In this document: positions 36,357-45,724 of the stretch, in pieces
How the letters are laid out: every line of letters starts with the position of its first letter
How positions within the stretch are numbered: the stretch's first letter is position 1
Assembly (NCBI GenBank): GCA_021838585.1
Contig: JAKCDE010000003.1
Span: 83,037-147,036, forward strand
Reading direction: 5' to 3'
Origin: Nitrospirota bacterium
Lineage (GTDB): Bacteria > Nitrospirota_A > Leptospirillia > Leptospirillales > Leptospirillaceae
DNA: 64,000 nucleotides
Program-made: the position numbers and the translations under genes
The notes under the pieces: model-generated
What the model saw: only the letters and a program-made list of their open reading frames with translations
The model's database searches: none
Told to the model about the DNA's origin: nothing

Positions 36357-36572
36357 ATGAAAAAAGGAATTCATCCGGATTACGCCCCGGCGAGAGTCAT
36401 CTGTGCCTGCGGGAGCACCTTCGAAACCCGAACCACCGTCGGAGATCTCCATCTCGACATCTGCAACCAGTGCCATCCTTTCTTTACCGGCACGCAGAAG
36501 ATCATCGACACGGAAGGTCGCGTGGAACGATTCATGAAGAAGTACCGGAAAGAGGACGGGAAAAAGGCCTGA
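36357..36572 (+). CDS. rpmE: 50S ribosomal protein L31
   Basis: 71 aa, the zinc-binding (C+) type: CACGSTF and ICNQCHPF supply four cysteines. MKKGIHPDY at the N-terminus is typical. The tail after residue 60 is basic. It starts 34 nt after rho and ends 4 nt before prfA, the usual rho-rpmE-prfA-prmC order. Confidence 0.97.
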   Translation: MKKGIHPDYAPARVICACGSTFETRTTVGDLHLDICNQCHPFFTGTQKIIDTEGRVERFMKKYRKEDGKKA

Positions 36573-36576
36573 CACC

Positions 36577-37674
36577 ATGGCCACCATGGACGTCACTCCT
36601 GAAATTCTCGGGAAGATTCTTCCCCGGCTCCAGTCCATGCGGGATCGCTATGACGAACTGTCGGGCAAGATGGCAAGCCCCGAAATCGCCTCCCATCCGG
36701 ACCAGTACAGAAAATTGGCCCAGGACCAGGCGGAGCTCTCCCAGGTCGTCGAACTCTTCGACCACTGGAAGAAACTCCGTAAGGAACAGGAAGATCTGGG
36801 AGAAATCCGGGGTGACCCCTCCATGGCCGATCTCGTCTCCGGAGAGGAGCGCCGGTTGCGGGAAGAACTGGCGACACTGGAAGGGCGTCTCGTCGACGCC
36901 ATCCTCCCCAAGGACCAGAGGGACGACCGGAACCTCTTCATCGAGATCCGGGCGGGCGCAGGAGGTGAGGAAGCCGCTCTGTTCGCTGCGGAGCTGGGCC
37001 GCATGTACCTGAGATTTGTCGAGCGTATGGGGTACCGCGCCGAGGTCATGGAATCGACGGAGACAGACATTGGAGGCGCCAGGGAATTCATCCTCTATGT
37101 CCAGGGCAAGAACGCGTACAGCCGTCTCAAATATGAAAGCGGCGTCCACCGGGTCCAAAGGGTCCCAGTGACGGAGGCCGGAGGCAGAATCCACACCTCC
37201 ACCGTCACGGTGGCCATTCTGGCAGAGGCCCTGGAGGTCGAAGTCGCCATCGACGCAAAGGATCTGAGAATCGATACCTTCTGTTCGTCCGGCGCCGGAG
37301 GACAAAGCGTCAACACGACCTACTCGGCGGTCCGTATCACCCACATTCCGACCGGAATCGTTGTCAGTTGCCAGGACGAACGCTCCCAGCTTAAAAACAG
37401 GGCCAAGGCCATGGCCGTCCTCCGCTCGCGAATCCATGAACAGGAAGTGACGCGTCAGAACCAGGAAATCGCCTCTCACCGGAAGAGTCTGGTCGGCTCG
37501 GGGGACCGGTCGGAGCGCATCCGGACCTACAACTTTCCCCAGAATCGGGTGACGGATCACCGGATAGGACTCACGCTCTACCAGCTTGACCGCGTCATGG
37601 AAGGGGAACTCGAACCGCTTGTGGACGCCCTTCGGGCCCACGACCGAGCCGAGGAAATCAAGAACATCGCCTGA
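36577..37674 (+). CDS. prfA: peptide chain release factor 1
   Basis: 365 aa. The catalytic GGQ lies in SSGAGGQSVNTTYSAVR, near residue 236, and PVTEAGGRIHTSTVTVA plus RSRIHEQE are RF1-type. It reads UAA and UAG and releases the finished protein. The GGQ glutamine is the substrate of PrmC, whose gene overlaps the stop codon by one nucleotide (TGATG), a classic coupled pair. Confidence 0.97.
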   Translation: MATMDVTPEILGKILPRLQSMRDRYDELSGKMASPEIASHPDQYRKLAQDQAELSQVVELFDHWKKLRKEQEDLGEIRGDPSMADLVSGEERRLREELATLEGRLVDAILPKDQRDDRNLFIEIRAGAGGEEAALFAAELGRMYLRFVERMGYRAEVMESTETDIGGAREFILYVQGKNAYSRLKYESGVHRVQRVPVTEAGGRIHTSTVTVAILAEALEVEVAIDAKDLRIDTFCSSGAGGQSVNTTYSAVRITHIPTGIVVSCQDERSQLKNRAKAMAVLRSRIHEQEVTRQNQEIASHRKSLVGSGDRSERIRTYNFPQNRVTDHRIGLTLYQLDRVMEGELEPLVDALRAHDRAEEIKNIA

Positions 37675-38573
37675 TGGAGCCCTCCCTCCACGATCCGGGG
37701 CCACTCCCGGTCCGCGTCTCCGATTGGATCCTCTGGGGCCAGGGCCGATTGGCCAACCTGGAAAATTCCTTCACGGAGTCCAGAGCCCTCATGGGAACGC
37801 TTCTCGGATCCGCAACCGCTCCCTGGACCCGGGGACAGGAGCATCTGCCGGAGGCACAGTCGGCGATCTTTCGGGACTGGATCGAGCGCCGGGCGGCCCG
37901 GGAACCGTTTCACTATATCGTGGGCAGCGTGTCCTTTTTCGGCAGGATTTTTGGGGTCGGACCGGGAGTTCTTGTCCCACGTCCCGAAACAGAGCACCTT
38001 GTCGCCGCGGCGCTGGACCACCTGAACCGGCGACCGCAGGAAGGGCCTCCCCGGGTTCTCGACCTGGGAGCCGGATCGGGCGCCATCATCCTGACACTCC
38101 TGCTTGAATGGCCGAGCGCCGTCGGAGTGGCGGTCGAACACGAACCGGAGGCCATTCGGATTCTTCTCGAGAACAGGACGCGATTCGGCCTCGAAGACCG
38201 CCTCGGGATTATTCGGGGAAGCTGGGGAAAAATGCTGTCGGAGGCCCCCTCCTTCGACCTGATCCTCTCCAACCCGCCCTATATTCGGACCGACGTTCTG
38301 GCGACTCTCGATCCGGAGGTTCGGGACCACGAACCCGTCACGGCCCTCGATGGAGGTCCCGACGGCCTCTCCTGTTATCGCGAGATCCTGGCCTTTGCCC
38401 CCGGGCTCCTGAATGACGGAGGCCTCCTGGCCTTCGAGATCGGGGCCGACCAGGCGAAGGCCTTCCAGCCGGGAGGGGCGGCTCTGTCCGGTTTGACGCC
38501 GTCTTTCCCGGGTTCGTTCTCCGTCGAAACGGACGTTTCAGGCCGGGACCGGATCATCACCTGGAAGAAATGA
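37674..38573 (+). CDS. prmC: release factor glutamine methyltransferase
   Basis: 299 aa, HemK/PrmC. The SAM-binding DLGAGSGAIILTLLL and the NPPY motif (ILSNPPYIRTDVL) are present, with VPRPETEHLV just before motif I, as usual. It N5-methylates the GGQ glutamine of release factors. The N-terminal ~90 residues are the helical release-factor-binding domain. Confidence 0.95.
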   Translation: MEPSLHDPGPLPVRVSDWILWGQGRLANLENSFTESRALMGTLLGSATAPWTRGQEHLPEAQSAIFRDWIERRAAREPFHYIVGSVSFFGRIFGVGPGVLVPRPETEHLVAAALDHLNRRPQEGPPRVLDLGAGSGAIILTLLLEWPSAVGVAVEHEPEAIRILLENRTRFGLEDRLGIIRGSWGKMLSEAPSFDLILSNPPYIRTDVLATLDPEVRDHEPVTALDGGPDGLSCYREILAFAPGLLNDGGLLAFEIGADQAKAFQPGGAALSGLTPSFPGSFSVETDVSGRDRIITWKK

Positions 38574-38583
38574 GGAAAACTGC

Positions 38584-39891
38584 TTGGACGCATTCAGAAT
38601 AGTTGGTGGCCATCCCCTGAGAGGAACGGTCAGGATTTCCGGATCCAAGAACGCGGCCCTCCCGATCCTGTTTTCCTCTCTGCTCGGCGGGGATTTCACC
38701 CTCGCGAACGTTCCCTGCCTTCGGGACATTCGGACAACGCTTTCGCTTCTCCGTCAACTCGGAATCCATACGGAAAGACTCGACCTTCCGGAAACCTCTC
38801 CTCTTCCCGGCAACCCACAGGTGGACTGGACCGGAATATTCTCGCTTTCGGACCGGGACACGCCGGATTACGAAGCTCCTTATGATCTCGTCCGGACGAT
38901 GCGGGCTTCCGTCCTTTGCCTTGGCCCTCTTTTGGCACGAAAACGCCGGGCCAGAGTCTCCCTTCCCGGTGGGTGCCTGATCGGGGCCCGCCCCATCGAC
39001 ATGCATCTGCGGGCCTTCGAAAAGATGGGGGCCCGGATCACCATTCACCACGGTTATATCGACGCCGAAACCAACGGACTCGAGGGCGCCGAGATCGCCC
39101 TTCCCTATCCCACCGTCACCGGAACGGAAAACATCCTGATGGCCGCCGTTCTGGCCAAGGGAACGACGACGATCACAAATGCCGCCGAAGAGCCCGAGGT
39201 CACGGACCTGGCCCGTTTTTTATCGGCCAGGGGCGCAAAAATCGAAGGGGCGGGCACCTCGACCATCCGGATCGAGGGGGTCTCCGAGCTTAAAAAGGCC
39301 GACTACACCACCATGTTCGACCGGATCGAGGCCGGAACCTTTCTCGTGGCCGCCTCTCTCCTTGGTGAAAGGGTTCGTATCGACGGCATCGATCCCGCCC
39401 CGCTCCGCTCCATTCTTGATGTCCTGCTCGCCATGGGGGCGGAGCCCCGCATCGAGGGCTCTACCATCACGATGGGGGCGATCCCCCATCCTGTGGGAAC
39501 CTCGGTACGGACCCTCCCCCATCCCGGGTTCCCGACGGACATGCAAGCCCAGATTCTTCCCCTGATGGCCATCGCCCACGGTTCCTCCTCGGTCATTGAA
39601 ACGGTCTTCGAAAACCGCTTCACACATGTGATGGAGATGAACCGGATGGGCGCGGAGATCGAAATCCACGGCTCCCAGGCCATGGTCCGGGGAGAAAGCC
39701 GTCTGGAGGGAGCCACCGTGATGGCCTCCGACCTCCGGGCCTCTGCGGGCCTTGTTCTGGCAGGTCTCGTCGCCGAAGGGGAGACGGAGATCAAAAGGGT
39801 ATACCATATCGACAGGGGCTACGAGGCGATCGAAAAAAAGCTGGAATCCCTCGGAGCCCGGATCAAGCGAATCCAGGAGGATCAGCCATAA
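38584..39891 (+). CDS. murA: UDP-N-acetylglucosamine 1-carboxyvinyltransferase
   Basis: 435 aa from a TTG start. The catalytic cysteine is in [18 protein letters not shown], near residue 126, so fosfomycin-type inhibition at Cys is expected. [12 protein letters not shown] at the N-terminus and TEMETDxQ-like [15 protein letters not shown] are the standard motifs. It makes the first committed peptidoglycan precursor. Its last codons overlap the probable start of hisG, tying cell-wall and histidine synthesis into one transcript. Confidence 0.97.
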   Translation: MDAFRIVGGHPLRGTVRISGSKNAALPILFSSLLGGDFTLANVPCLRDIRTTLSLLRQLGIHTERLDLPETSPLPGNPQVDWTGIFSLSDRDTPDYEAPYDLVRTMRASVLCLGPLLARKRRARVSLPGGCLIGARPIDMHLRAFEKMGARITIHHGYIDAETNGLEGAEIALPYPTVTGTENILMAAVLAKGTTTITNAAEEPEVTDLARFLSARGAKIEGAGTSTIRIEGVSELKKADYTTMFDRIEAGTFLVAASLLGERVRIDGIDPAPLRSILDVLLAMGAEPRIEGSTITMGAIPHPVGTSVRTLPHPGFPTDMQAQILPLMAIAHGSSSVIETVFENRFTHVMEMNRMGAEIEIHGSQAMVRGESRLEGATVMASDLRASAGLVLAGLVAEGETEIKRVYHIDRGYEAIEKKLESLGARIKRIQEDQP

Positions 39892-40547
39892 AAGTCCCCT
39901 CTCTCGTTCTCGCCCTTCCCAAGGGAAAGATGTTCGACGATCTTCTCGTCCTTTTCGAAAAGGGCGGTTGGGGGTTCGCCGAGTACCGGAAAAATCCGCG
40001 GGCCCTGACGTGTCTTTCCGACGATGGATCCTTGCGCATTCTTCTCGTCCGCTCGAGCGACGTGATCGCCTATGTCGACAACGGGGGGGCCGATGCGGGA
40101 ATCGTGGGACGTGACCAGATCGAGGAACAGAACCGGGAGATGATCGAGCCCCTTGACCTCAATGTCGGGTATTGCCGACTGGTTGTCGCCCGCCCCGAGG
40201 GCTCCTCCCTGGACGAATCCGGCAAACGGACGCTCCGGATCGCGACCAAATACCCCCGTCTCGCCGAAATGCATTTTCTGACCCGGGGCGTTCCCGTCTC
40301 GATCCTGAAACTCTATGGCTCTCTCGAACTGGCCCCCCAAACAGGGCTCGCCGACCAGATCGTCGATCTCGTCGCCACCGGCCGGACCCTCCGGGAGAAC
40401 CGTCTGGAAATCGTCGAGGAGATCCTCCCTTCGACGGCCCGTCTGATCGTCAACCGCGCCTCCTGGTCGGTCCGGAACAAGGCGGTCATGGATCTGGTCG
40501 GCCGCCTGAAACCGCACATTCCCCGGCAGCCGGTCATCTCCGGATGA
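39888..40547 (+). CDS. hisG: ATP phosphoribosyltransferase, short form, probable ATA start
   Basis: 219 aa, first enzyme of histidine synthesis. The first usual start codon (ATG 39930) would remove the conserved opening strand LVLALPKGKMFDD, where family members begin 'xxIALPKGR'. The frame is open upstream and ATA 39888, overlapping the murA stop, lies 7 nt after AGGAGG and gives [15 protein letters not shown] infer that ATA is used. DAGIVGRDQIEE is the family's phosphate-binding region. It lacks the C-terminal regulatory domain, so it is the short type that normally needs HisZ, which is not in this window. Confidence 0.86.
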   Translation: MKVPSLVLALPKGKMFDDLLVLFEKGGWGFAEYRKNPRALTCLSDDGSLRILLVRSSDVIAYVDNGGADAGIVGRDQIEEQNREMIEPLDLNVGYCRLVVARPEGSSLDESGKRTLRIATKYPRLAEMHFLTRGVPVSILKLYGSLELAPQTGLADQIVDLVATGRTLRENRLEIVEEILPSTARLIVNRASWSVRNKAVMDLVGRLKPHIPRQPVISG

Positions 40548-40575
40548 CCAGGGCGGGGAGGGAAGGGATCCACCA

Positions 40576-41886
40576 TTGAAGAACCTGATATCAAGGATCG
40601 CCACGCAGGGTGAGGGGAAGAGGGCCCTCTCGAAGGTCCTCGCCCGCGGACGGGACCAAGAGGCCGGGCAGGTCCGGTCCCGGGTCTCTGAAATCATTTC
40701 CTCGGTCCGCGAAAACGGCGACCGGGCCCTCCTCACCTGGGCCCGCTCTCTCGACGGGTTTCGAGGAGAAGCCCGCGACATCGAACTTGACCGATCCCTG
40801 GCCGAGAAGGCCTGGAAGGGACTCGACCGACCGGTCCGTGAGGCCCTTCTCTTTGCCCGGGACCGGGTGGCGGCCTACCACCGCCGCCTTCGGGAAGAGC
40901 TCCGGGACAGGGCCCCCTCAAGGGAAATGGCCGGCTTCCGCTGGACCCCCATCGATCGGGCGGCCGTCTATGTCCCGGGTGGAACGGCCCTCTACCCCTC
41001 CACCGTCCTGATGACAGTTCCAGTCGCCCGGGTGGCGGGCGTCCGGGAAGTCGTCGTGATCACCCCAGGGGGACCCGACGGAATCGCCCCGGTCGTCCTG
41101 GCCGCCTGTCATGTGGCGGACGTGGACCGGATCTACCAGGTCGGGGGCGTCCACGCGATCGCCGCACTCGCCTTTGGAACGGAGACCCTTCCCGCCGTCG
41201 ACCAGATCGTGGGTCCCGGCAACCGCTATGTGGCCGAAGCGAAGCGCCAGCTTTTCGGGACCATCGCCATCGATATGATCGCCGGCCCCACCGAGGTCCT
41301 GATCGTGGCGGACGCGACCGCCAATCCGGCCTTCGTGGCCGCCGACCTTCTCGCGCAAGCCGAGCATGATCCACAGGCGTCGGCCGTCCTGCTGACCGAT
41401 TCGGAGAGCCTCGCACAAAGGGTCGCCGGGGAGCTCGAACGCCAGATCGAGACCTTACCCCGCAAAGAAATCGCCCGCCAGTCCCTGGCCTCCTTCGGAG
41501 CCATCCTCCTTTTGTCCTCACTGGACCTCGCCCCGGTTCTCGTCGATCTTCTGGCTCCGGAACACCTCGAGCTGGCGGTCGACAATCCCGGCGACCTCGC
41601 GGCCAGAGTCAGGAACGCCGGCGCCATTTTTCTCGGATCCGGCGTTCCCGAGGCGGCCGGAGACTATTGCTTTGGCCCGAGCCACGTCCTCCCGACCAAC
41701 GGAACGGCCCGATTCTCCTCTCCCGTCTCGGTCGAGACCTTCATGAAGCGGACGAGCCTGATCGGAGGAAGCGCCTTCGACGAGAGAGATCGGATCCTCG
41801 AAGTATCGGAGATCCTGGCCCGGGCCGAGGGGCTCGAGGGCCACGCGCGATCGGCGGCTCTTCGCCGAACAGGAACAAGGCCATGA
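40576..41886 (+). CDS. hisD: histidinol dehydrogenase
   Basis: 436 aa from a TTG. YVPGGTALYPSTVLMTVPVA, the Zn-binding QAEHDPQASAVLL and the His/Glu bearing PEHLEL segment are all present. Two-step NAD-dependent oxidation of histidinol to histidine, with a Zn ion. It overlaps hisC by 4 nt. A 28-nt gap follows hisG. Confidence 0.96.
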   Translation: MKNLISRIATQGEGKRALSKVLARGRDQEAGQVRSRVSEIISSVRENGDRALLTWARSLDGFRGEARDIELDRSLAEKAWKGLDRPVREALLFARDRVAAYHRRLREELRDRAPSREMAGFRWTPIDRAAVYVPGGTALYPSTVLMTVPVARVAGVREVVVITPGGPDGIAPVVLAACHVADVDRIYQVGGVHAIAALAFGTETLPAVDQIVGPGNRYVAEAKRQLFGTIAIDMIAGPTEVLIVADATANPAFVAADLLAQAEHDPQASAVLLTDSESLAQRVAGELERQIETLPRKEIARQSLASFGAILLLSSLDLAPVLVDLLAPEHLELAVDNPGDLAARVRNAGAIFLGSGVPEAAGDYCFGPSHVLPTNGTARFSSPVSVETFMKRTSLIGGSAFDERDRILEVSEILARAEGLEGHARSAALRRTGTRP

Positions 41887-42968
41887 CAGCCGACGACCCG
41901 ACAGGCTGGATCCGCTCTGAGATCCGAAGTTCCACTGCCTACCCCGTCGAATCGGTCCCCGAGGGAACCCTCCGGCTCGACGCCATGGAAAGCCCCTTCG
42001 ACCTTCCGGCGGATTTTCACCGGAGGCTGGGAGAGGAGATGGCCGGAATCCCCCTGAATCGCTATCCCGACGGATCCGCCTCCGAACTCAAGGAACTCCT
42101 CGGAAAGACCCTCTTCGGATTATCCCCGGACCACCTCTTTTTGGGGAACGGTTCGGACGAGATCCTCCAGAACCTTTTCCTGGCCACGCCCGGTCCCATC
42201 CTCCTCTCCGAACCCACCTTCTCGATGTACCGCATCATCGCCAGGATCGCGGGAAGGCCGGTCGCCACCGTGACCCAGTCCTCAGACCTGATCCTCGATA
42301 CCCGGGAGCTGCTCGAGGCCGTCCGGGAGCACCGTCCCTCCCTGGTCGTCCTCTCGAGCCCGAACAATCCGACAGGCCGTGAAGTGAGCGAGGAGACGGT
42401 GGACCGCCTGTGCGGCGAGTTTCCCGGAGCCGTCCTGGTCGACGAGGCCTACTTCCCCTTTTCGGGACGGACGGTCCTCTCCCTCCGGAAGAGCCACTCC
42501 CGCCTCATGGTCCTCCGGACCCTTTCCAAGATGGGTCTCGCAGCCCTCCGGCTGGGCATCCTTGCCGCCGACCCCCGGATCGTGGCCGAACTCGACAAGG
42601 TCCGACTCCCCTACAACATGAATCTTCTGACCCAGAGGGCGGCCACCCTCGTCTGCCGGGAATTTCTTCCCGTCCTGGAAGGCCAGGTCAGATCCATCGT
42701 CGACCTCAGGGAAGACCTTCGCCGATCCCTCTCCTGCATTCCGGGGGTCGAACCGCTTCCTTCTTCCGCGAACTTCCTCCTGATCCGGATCGGAGGGAAA
42801 GATCCCGCCGAGGTCGCACGCGCCCTGGCGGAGCGCGGAATCCTCGTCCGGGACGTCAGCCGCCTCCACCCCCTCCTGGCCGGTTGCCTGCGGGTCACGA
42901 TCGGCACCGCCCCGGAAAACGGGCGATTCACCGCGGCCCTCGCCCACATTCTGAAAGGAACCCCATGA
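41883..42968 (+). CDS. hisC: histidinol-phosphate aminotransferase
   Basis: 361 aa from the ATG at 41883. A PLP fold I aminotransferase: SSPNNPTG, VDEAYFPFSG, and the PLP lysine in RTLSKMGLAALRLG. It converts imidazole-acetol phosphate and glutamate to histidinol phosphate. The frame is open upstream inside hisD but the 4-nt ATGA overlap with hisD settles the start. It overlaps hisB by 4 nt. Confidence 0.95.
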   Translation: MTADDPTGWIRSEIRSSTAYPVESVPEGTLRLDAMESPFDLPADFHRRLGEEMAGIPLNRYPDGSASELKELLGKTLFGLSPDHLFLGNGSDEILQNLFLATPGPILLSEPTFSMYRIIARIAGRPVATVTQSSDLILDTRELLEAVREHRPSLVVLSSPNNPTGREVSEETVDRLCGEFPGAVLVDEAYFPFSGRTVLSLRKSHSRLMVLRTLSKMGLAALRLGILAADPRIVAELDKVRLPYNMNLLTQRAATLVCREFLPVLEGQVRSIVDLREDLRRSLSCIPGVEPLPSSANFLLIRIGGKDPAEVARALAERGILVRDVSRLHPLLAGCLRVTIGTAPENGRFTAALAHILKGTP

Positions 42969-43582
42969 GCGACACTCCTCCACGGGAGACGAATCCGCGC
43001 AAAGCCTCCCTCTCCCGCCACACGCGGGAGACGAAAATCGACGGAACCCTTCTTCTGGAAGGAACCGGAAAGGCCGAGATCGCGACCGGTATGCCTTTTT
43101 TCGATCATCTTCTCGACCAGCTGTGCCGCCATGGACTCCTCGACCTCTCCCTTCGGGCCGAAGGGGATCTGGAGGTGGACTGGCATCACACCGTGGAGGA
43201 TACCGGTCTTCTTCTCGGAAGCCTGATCGATTCCGCCCTGGGAGACCGCGCCGGGATCAATCGTTACGGCTTCTTCTATGCCCCCCTGGACGAGGCCTTG
43301 GCCCGGGTGGTGATCGACCTCTCCGGGCGCCCCTACCTGGTCTACGATCTCCCGGCCGACAGGGGGGAACGGATCCGGGACTTCGATCTCGACCTCCTGG
43401 AGGACTTCTTTCAGGCTCTGACCCAGAAGGGGCGGTTCACGATGCACCTTCACCTCCTCTCGGGCCGGAACAGCCATCACAAGGCCGAAGCGGCCTTCAA
43501 GGCCTTCGCCCGGGCGCTCCGGGTGGCTGTGACCCCGGACCCCCGCCAGCCGGGGATCCCGTCGACCAAGGGCAGTCTCTGA
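42965..43582 (+). CDS. hisB: imidazoleglycerol-phosphate dehydratase
   Basis: 205 aa, the monofunctional dehydratase without the N-terminal histidinol-phosphatase half. Mn-binding His clusters: MPFFDHLLDQLCRHG, DWHHTVEDTGLLLG and SGRNSHHKAEAAFKAFAR. It removes water from imidazole-glycerol phosphate. The histidinol phosphatase that the pathway also needs is not in this operon. The one-nucleotide overlap TGATG joins it to hisH. Confidence 0.96.
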   Translation: MSDTPPRETNPRKASLSRHTRETKIDGTLLLEGTGKAEIATGMPFFDHLLDQLCRHGLLDLSLRAEGDLEVDWHHTVEDTGLLLGSLIDSALGDRAGINRYGFFYAPLDEALARVVIDLSGRPYLVYDLPADRGERIRDFDLDLLEDFFQALTQKGRFTMHLHLLSGRNSHHKAEAAFKAFARALRVAVTPDPRQPGIPSTKGSL

Positions 43583-44208
43583 TGGGAGCCATTCCCCGCA
43601 CCGCGGTCATCGACTACGGGATGGGCAACATCCATTCCGTCTCCAAGGCCCTGGAGGCGACCGGGCACCAGGTGCGAATCCTCGCCCATCCGGACGCGGT
43701 CTTTGAAGACTTCGCCCCCTCCCACCTCGTCCTTCCGGGGGTCGGGGCCTTCGGAGAAGGGCTGAGCCGCCTTGAAAAGGCGGGATGGGTCCCCCTCCTT
43801 CGCCACTGGATCGGAGAGGACAGGCCCTTTCTGGGAATCTGCCTCGGCATGCAGCTCCTCTTCGGAGAAAGCCACGAGTTCGGAACCCACCGGGGCCTGG
43901 AAATATTCCCGGGATCGGTGGTCTCCTTCGACCCGGGCCTGGGGAAGGTCCCCCAGATCGGATGGAACGAGGTCCGGCGGACCGTCGACCATCCCCTCTG
44001 GAGAGGTCTTCCTCCGGACCCGGATTTCTACTTCGTCCACTCTTTCCATGTGCGGACCGCCGACCGCTCGATCGTCCTCGGCGAAACCGCTTACCAGGAA
44101 ACGTACCCGTCCTTCGTGGGCCGCTCCCGCGTCACGGCCGTCCAGTTTCATCCGGAAAAGAGCCAGCGGACGGGTCTCGCCCTCCTCAAAAACTTTGGAG
44201 CCCTCTGA
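43582..44208 (+). CDS. hisH: imidazole glycerol phosphate synthase, glutaminase subunit
   Basis: 208 aa, class I glutamine amidotransferase. Nucleophile cysteine in GICLGMQLLF, with the His and Glu in VQFHPEKS. VIDYGMGNIHSVSKAL opens the fold. It feeds ammonia to HisF, encoded two genes downstream. It overlaps hisA by 1 nt. Confidence 0.96.
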   Translation: MGAIPRTAVIDYGMGNIHSVSKALEATGHQVRILAHPDAVFEDFAPSHLVLPGVGAFGEGLSRLEKAGWVPLLRHWIGEDRPFLGICLGMQLLFGESHEFGTHRGLEIFPGSVVSFDPGLGKVPQIGWNEVRRTVDHPLWRGLPPDPDFYFVHSFHVRTADRSIVLGETAYQETYPSFVGRSRVTAVQFHPEKSQRTGLALLKNFGAL

Positions 44209-44948
44209 TGGAGATCTATCCTGCGATCGACCTCAGGGAGGGGCTGGTCGTCCGCCTCACCCAGGGTGATTTCGAGCGCCAAACCGTCTATGGAACCGAT
44301 CCGGCGGCCGTGGCCGCCTCCTTTGCCCGGCAGGGGGCAAGGTGGCTCCATGTGGTGGATCTCGACGGAGCCAAGACCGGCGTCATTTCGAACCTTTCGG
44401 CCATCGAGCGGATCGTGGCCGCCTTTCCCGGCAAAGTCCAGCTGGGCGGCGGCATCCGGACACCCGAAACCGCCGCCCTCTATTTCGAGCGGGGGGTGGA
44501 ACGGCTCATTCTGGGAACCGGGGCCCTGACCGACCCTCCCTTTCTCGAGGCCATGCTCAGCCGACACCCCGGACGCTTTTACGTGGGCCTCGACGTCAAG
44601 AAAGACCGGATCGCGGTCTCAGGATGGCTGGGGGAAGCAGAGGGAAATCCCCGGGACACCATGATCGCTCTGGCCGCCCGGGGGGTGGCCGGATTCGTCT
44701 ACACCGACATCCTGAAGGACGGCATGCTCTCCGGCCCCAATCTTCCCGTCTACCGGGAGCTCGTCCGGACCCTTTCCGTCCCGGTCGTCGCAAGCGGAGG
44801 CATCGGGAGCCTCGCCGACCTCCGGGAGCTTCAGGCGTCCGGGGTCGCGGGAGCCATCGTCGGCCGGGCCCTTTACACCGGGGCGGTGGATCTTTCTAAG
44901 GCGCTGTCCATGAGCGGAACCCCCGTCCCCGGAGATCCTGCATGCTGA
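44208..44948 (+). CDS. hisA: ProFAR isomerase HisA
   Basis: 246 aa half-barrel repeat protein. The catalytic Asp pair is in YPAIDLREGLVVRL and VYTDILKDGM, with phosphate loops GGGIRTPE and SGGIGSLADL. It isomerises the ProFAR aminoaldose. The C-terminus runs slightly past the family end (GDPAC) and overlaps hisF by 7 nt. Confidence 0.95.
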   Translation: MEIYPAIDLREGLVVRLTQGDFERQTVYGTDPAAVAASFARQGARWLHVVDLDGAKTGVISNLSAIERIVAAFPGKVQLGGGIRTPETAALYFERGVERLILGTGALTDPPFLEAMLSRHPGRFYVGLDVKKDRIAVSGWLGEAEGNPRDTMIALAARGVAGFVYTDILKDGMLSGPNLPVYRELVRTLSVPVVASGGIGSLADLRELQASGVAGAIVGRALYTGAVDLSKALSMSGTPVPGDPAC

Positions 44949-45724
44949 AGAAGAGAATCATCCCCTGCCTGGACATGAAGGGGGGACGGGTGGTGAAGGG
45001 CGTCTGCTTCGAGGCGCTCCGGGATGCCGGGGACCCCGTCGAGACCGCCGCCCTCTATGACCGGCTGGGCGCCGACGAACTCTGCTTTCTCGACATCGGG
45101 GCCTCGGTGGAGAACCGGGGAACCCTCTTCGAGATCGTGGAGAGGACCGCCAGCCGGGTCTTCCTTCCCCTGACCGTGGGCGGCGGGATCCGGTCGGTGG
45201 AGGAAATCCGGCGGGCCCTGAACTGCGGGGCCGACAAGGTCTCGCTGAACTCGGCGGCCCTGGCCAACCCGTCCCTCCTCACGGAGGGCGCCCTCCGCTT
45301 CGGGTCCCAGTGCATCGTCCTGGCGGTCGACGTGAAGCGCGAAGGGGGGTCTTGGCGCGTCTACTCCCACGGGGGCACCCGCCCCACCAGCCGGGACGCC
45401 ATCGAATGGATCGTCGAGGGGGTCCGCGCGGGGGCCGGGGAAATCCTGCTCACCTCCATGGACCGGGACGGAACGGGCGAGGGCTACGACCTCGAGCTTC
45501 TGGAGAGGGTGAGCCGGGCGGCAGAGGTCCCCCTGATCGCCTCCGGCGGGGCGGGAACGATGGACGATTTCCGGAAGGCCTTCGCCGCCGGGGCCGACGC
45601 CGCCCTCGCGGCAAGCCTCTTTCACTTCGGGACCGTCGATCTCCGGGATCTCCGGCGGACCCTTTACAATGCGGGAGCTCCTGTGAGACCCCCCCTGCCC
45701 GACCTTCCGGAGGAACGTCCATGA
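44942..45724 (+). CDS. hisF: imidazole glycerol phosphate synthase, cyclase subunit
   Basis: 260 aa TIM barrel. IIPCLDMKGGRVVKG and LTSMDRDGTGEGYDLELL hold the two catalytic aspartates, with VGGGIRSVEEI and SGGAGTMDDF as phosphate loops. It pairs with HisH to form the imidazole ring and release AICAR. It overlaps hisIE by 4 nt. Confidence 0.97.
   Translation: MLKKRIIPCLDMKGGRVVKGVCFEALRDAGDPVETAALYDRLGADELCFLDIGASVENRGTLFEIVERTASRVFLPLTVGGGIRSVEEIRRALNCGADKVSLNSAALANPSLLTEGALRFGSQCIVLAVDVKREGGSWRVYSHGGTRPTSRDAIEWIVEGVRAGAGEILLTSMDRDGTGEGYDLELLERVSRAAEVPLIASGGAGTMDDFRKAFAAGADAALAASLFHFGTVDLRDLRRTLYNAGAPVRPPLPDLPEERP

Noticed and set aside
34853..36358. 501-aa minus-strand ORF antisense to rho
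   Set aside because: It covers the rho coding region almost exactly, has no recognisable domain and is a third-position GC effect.
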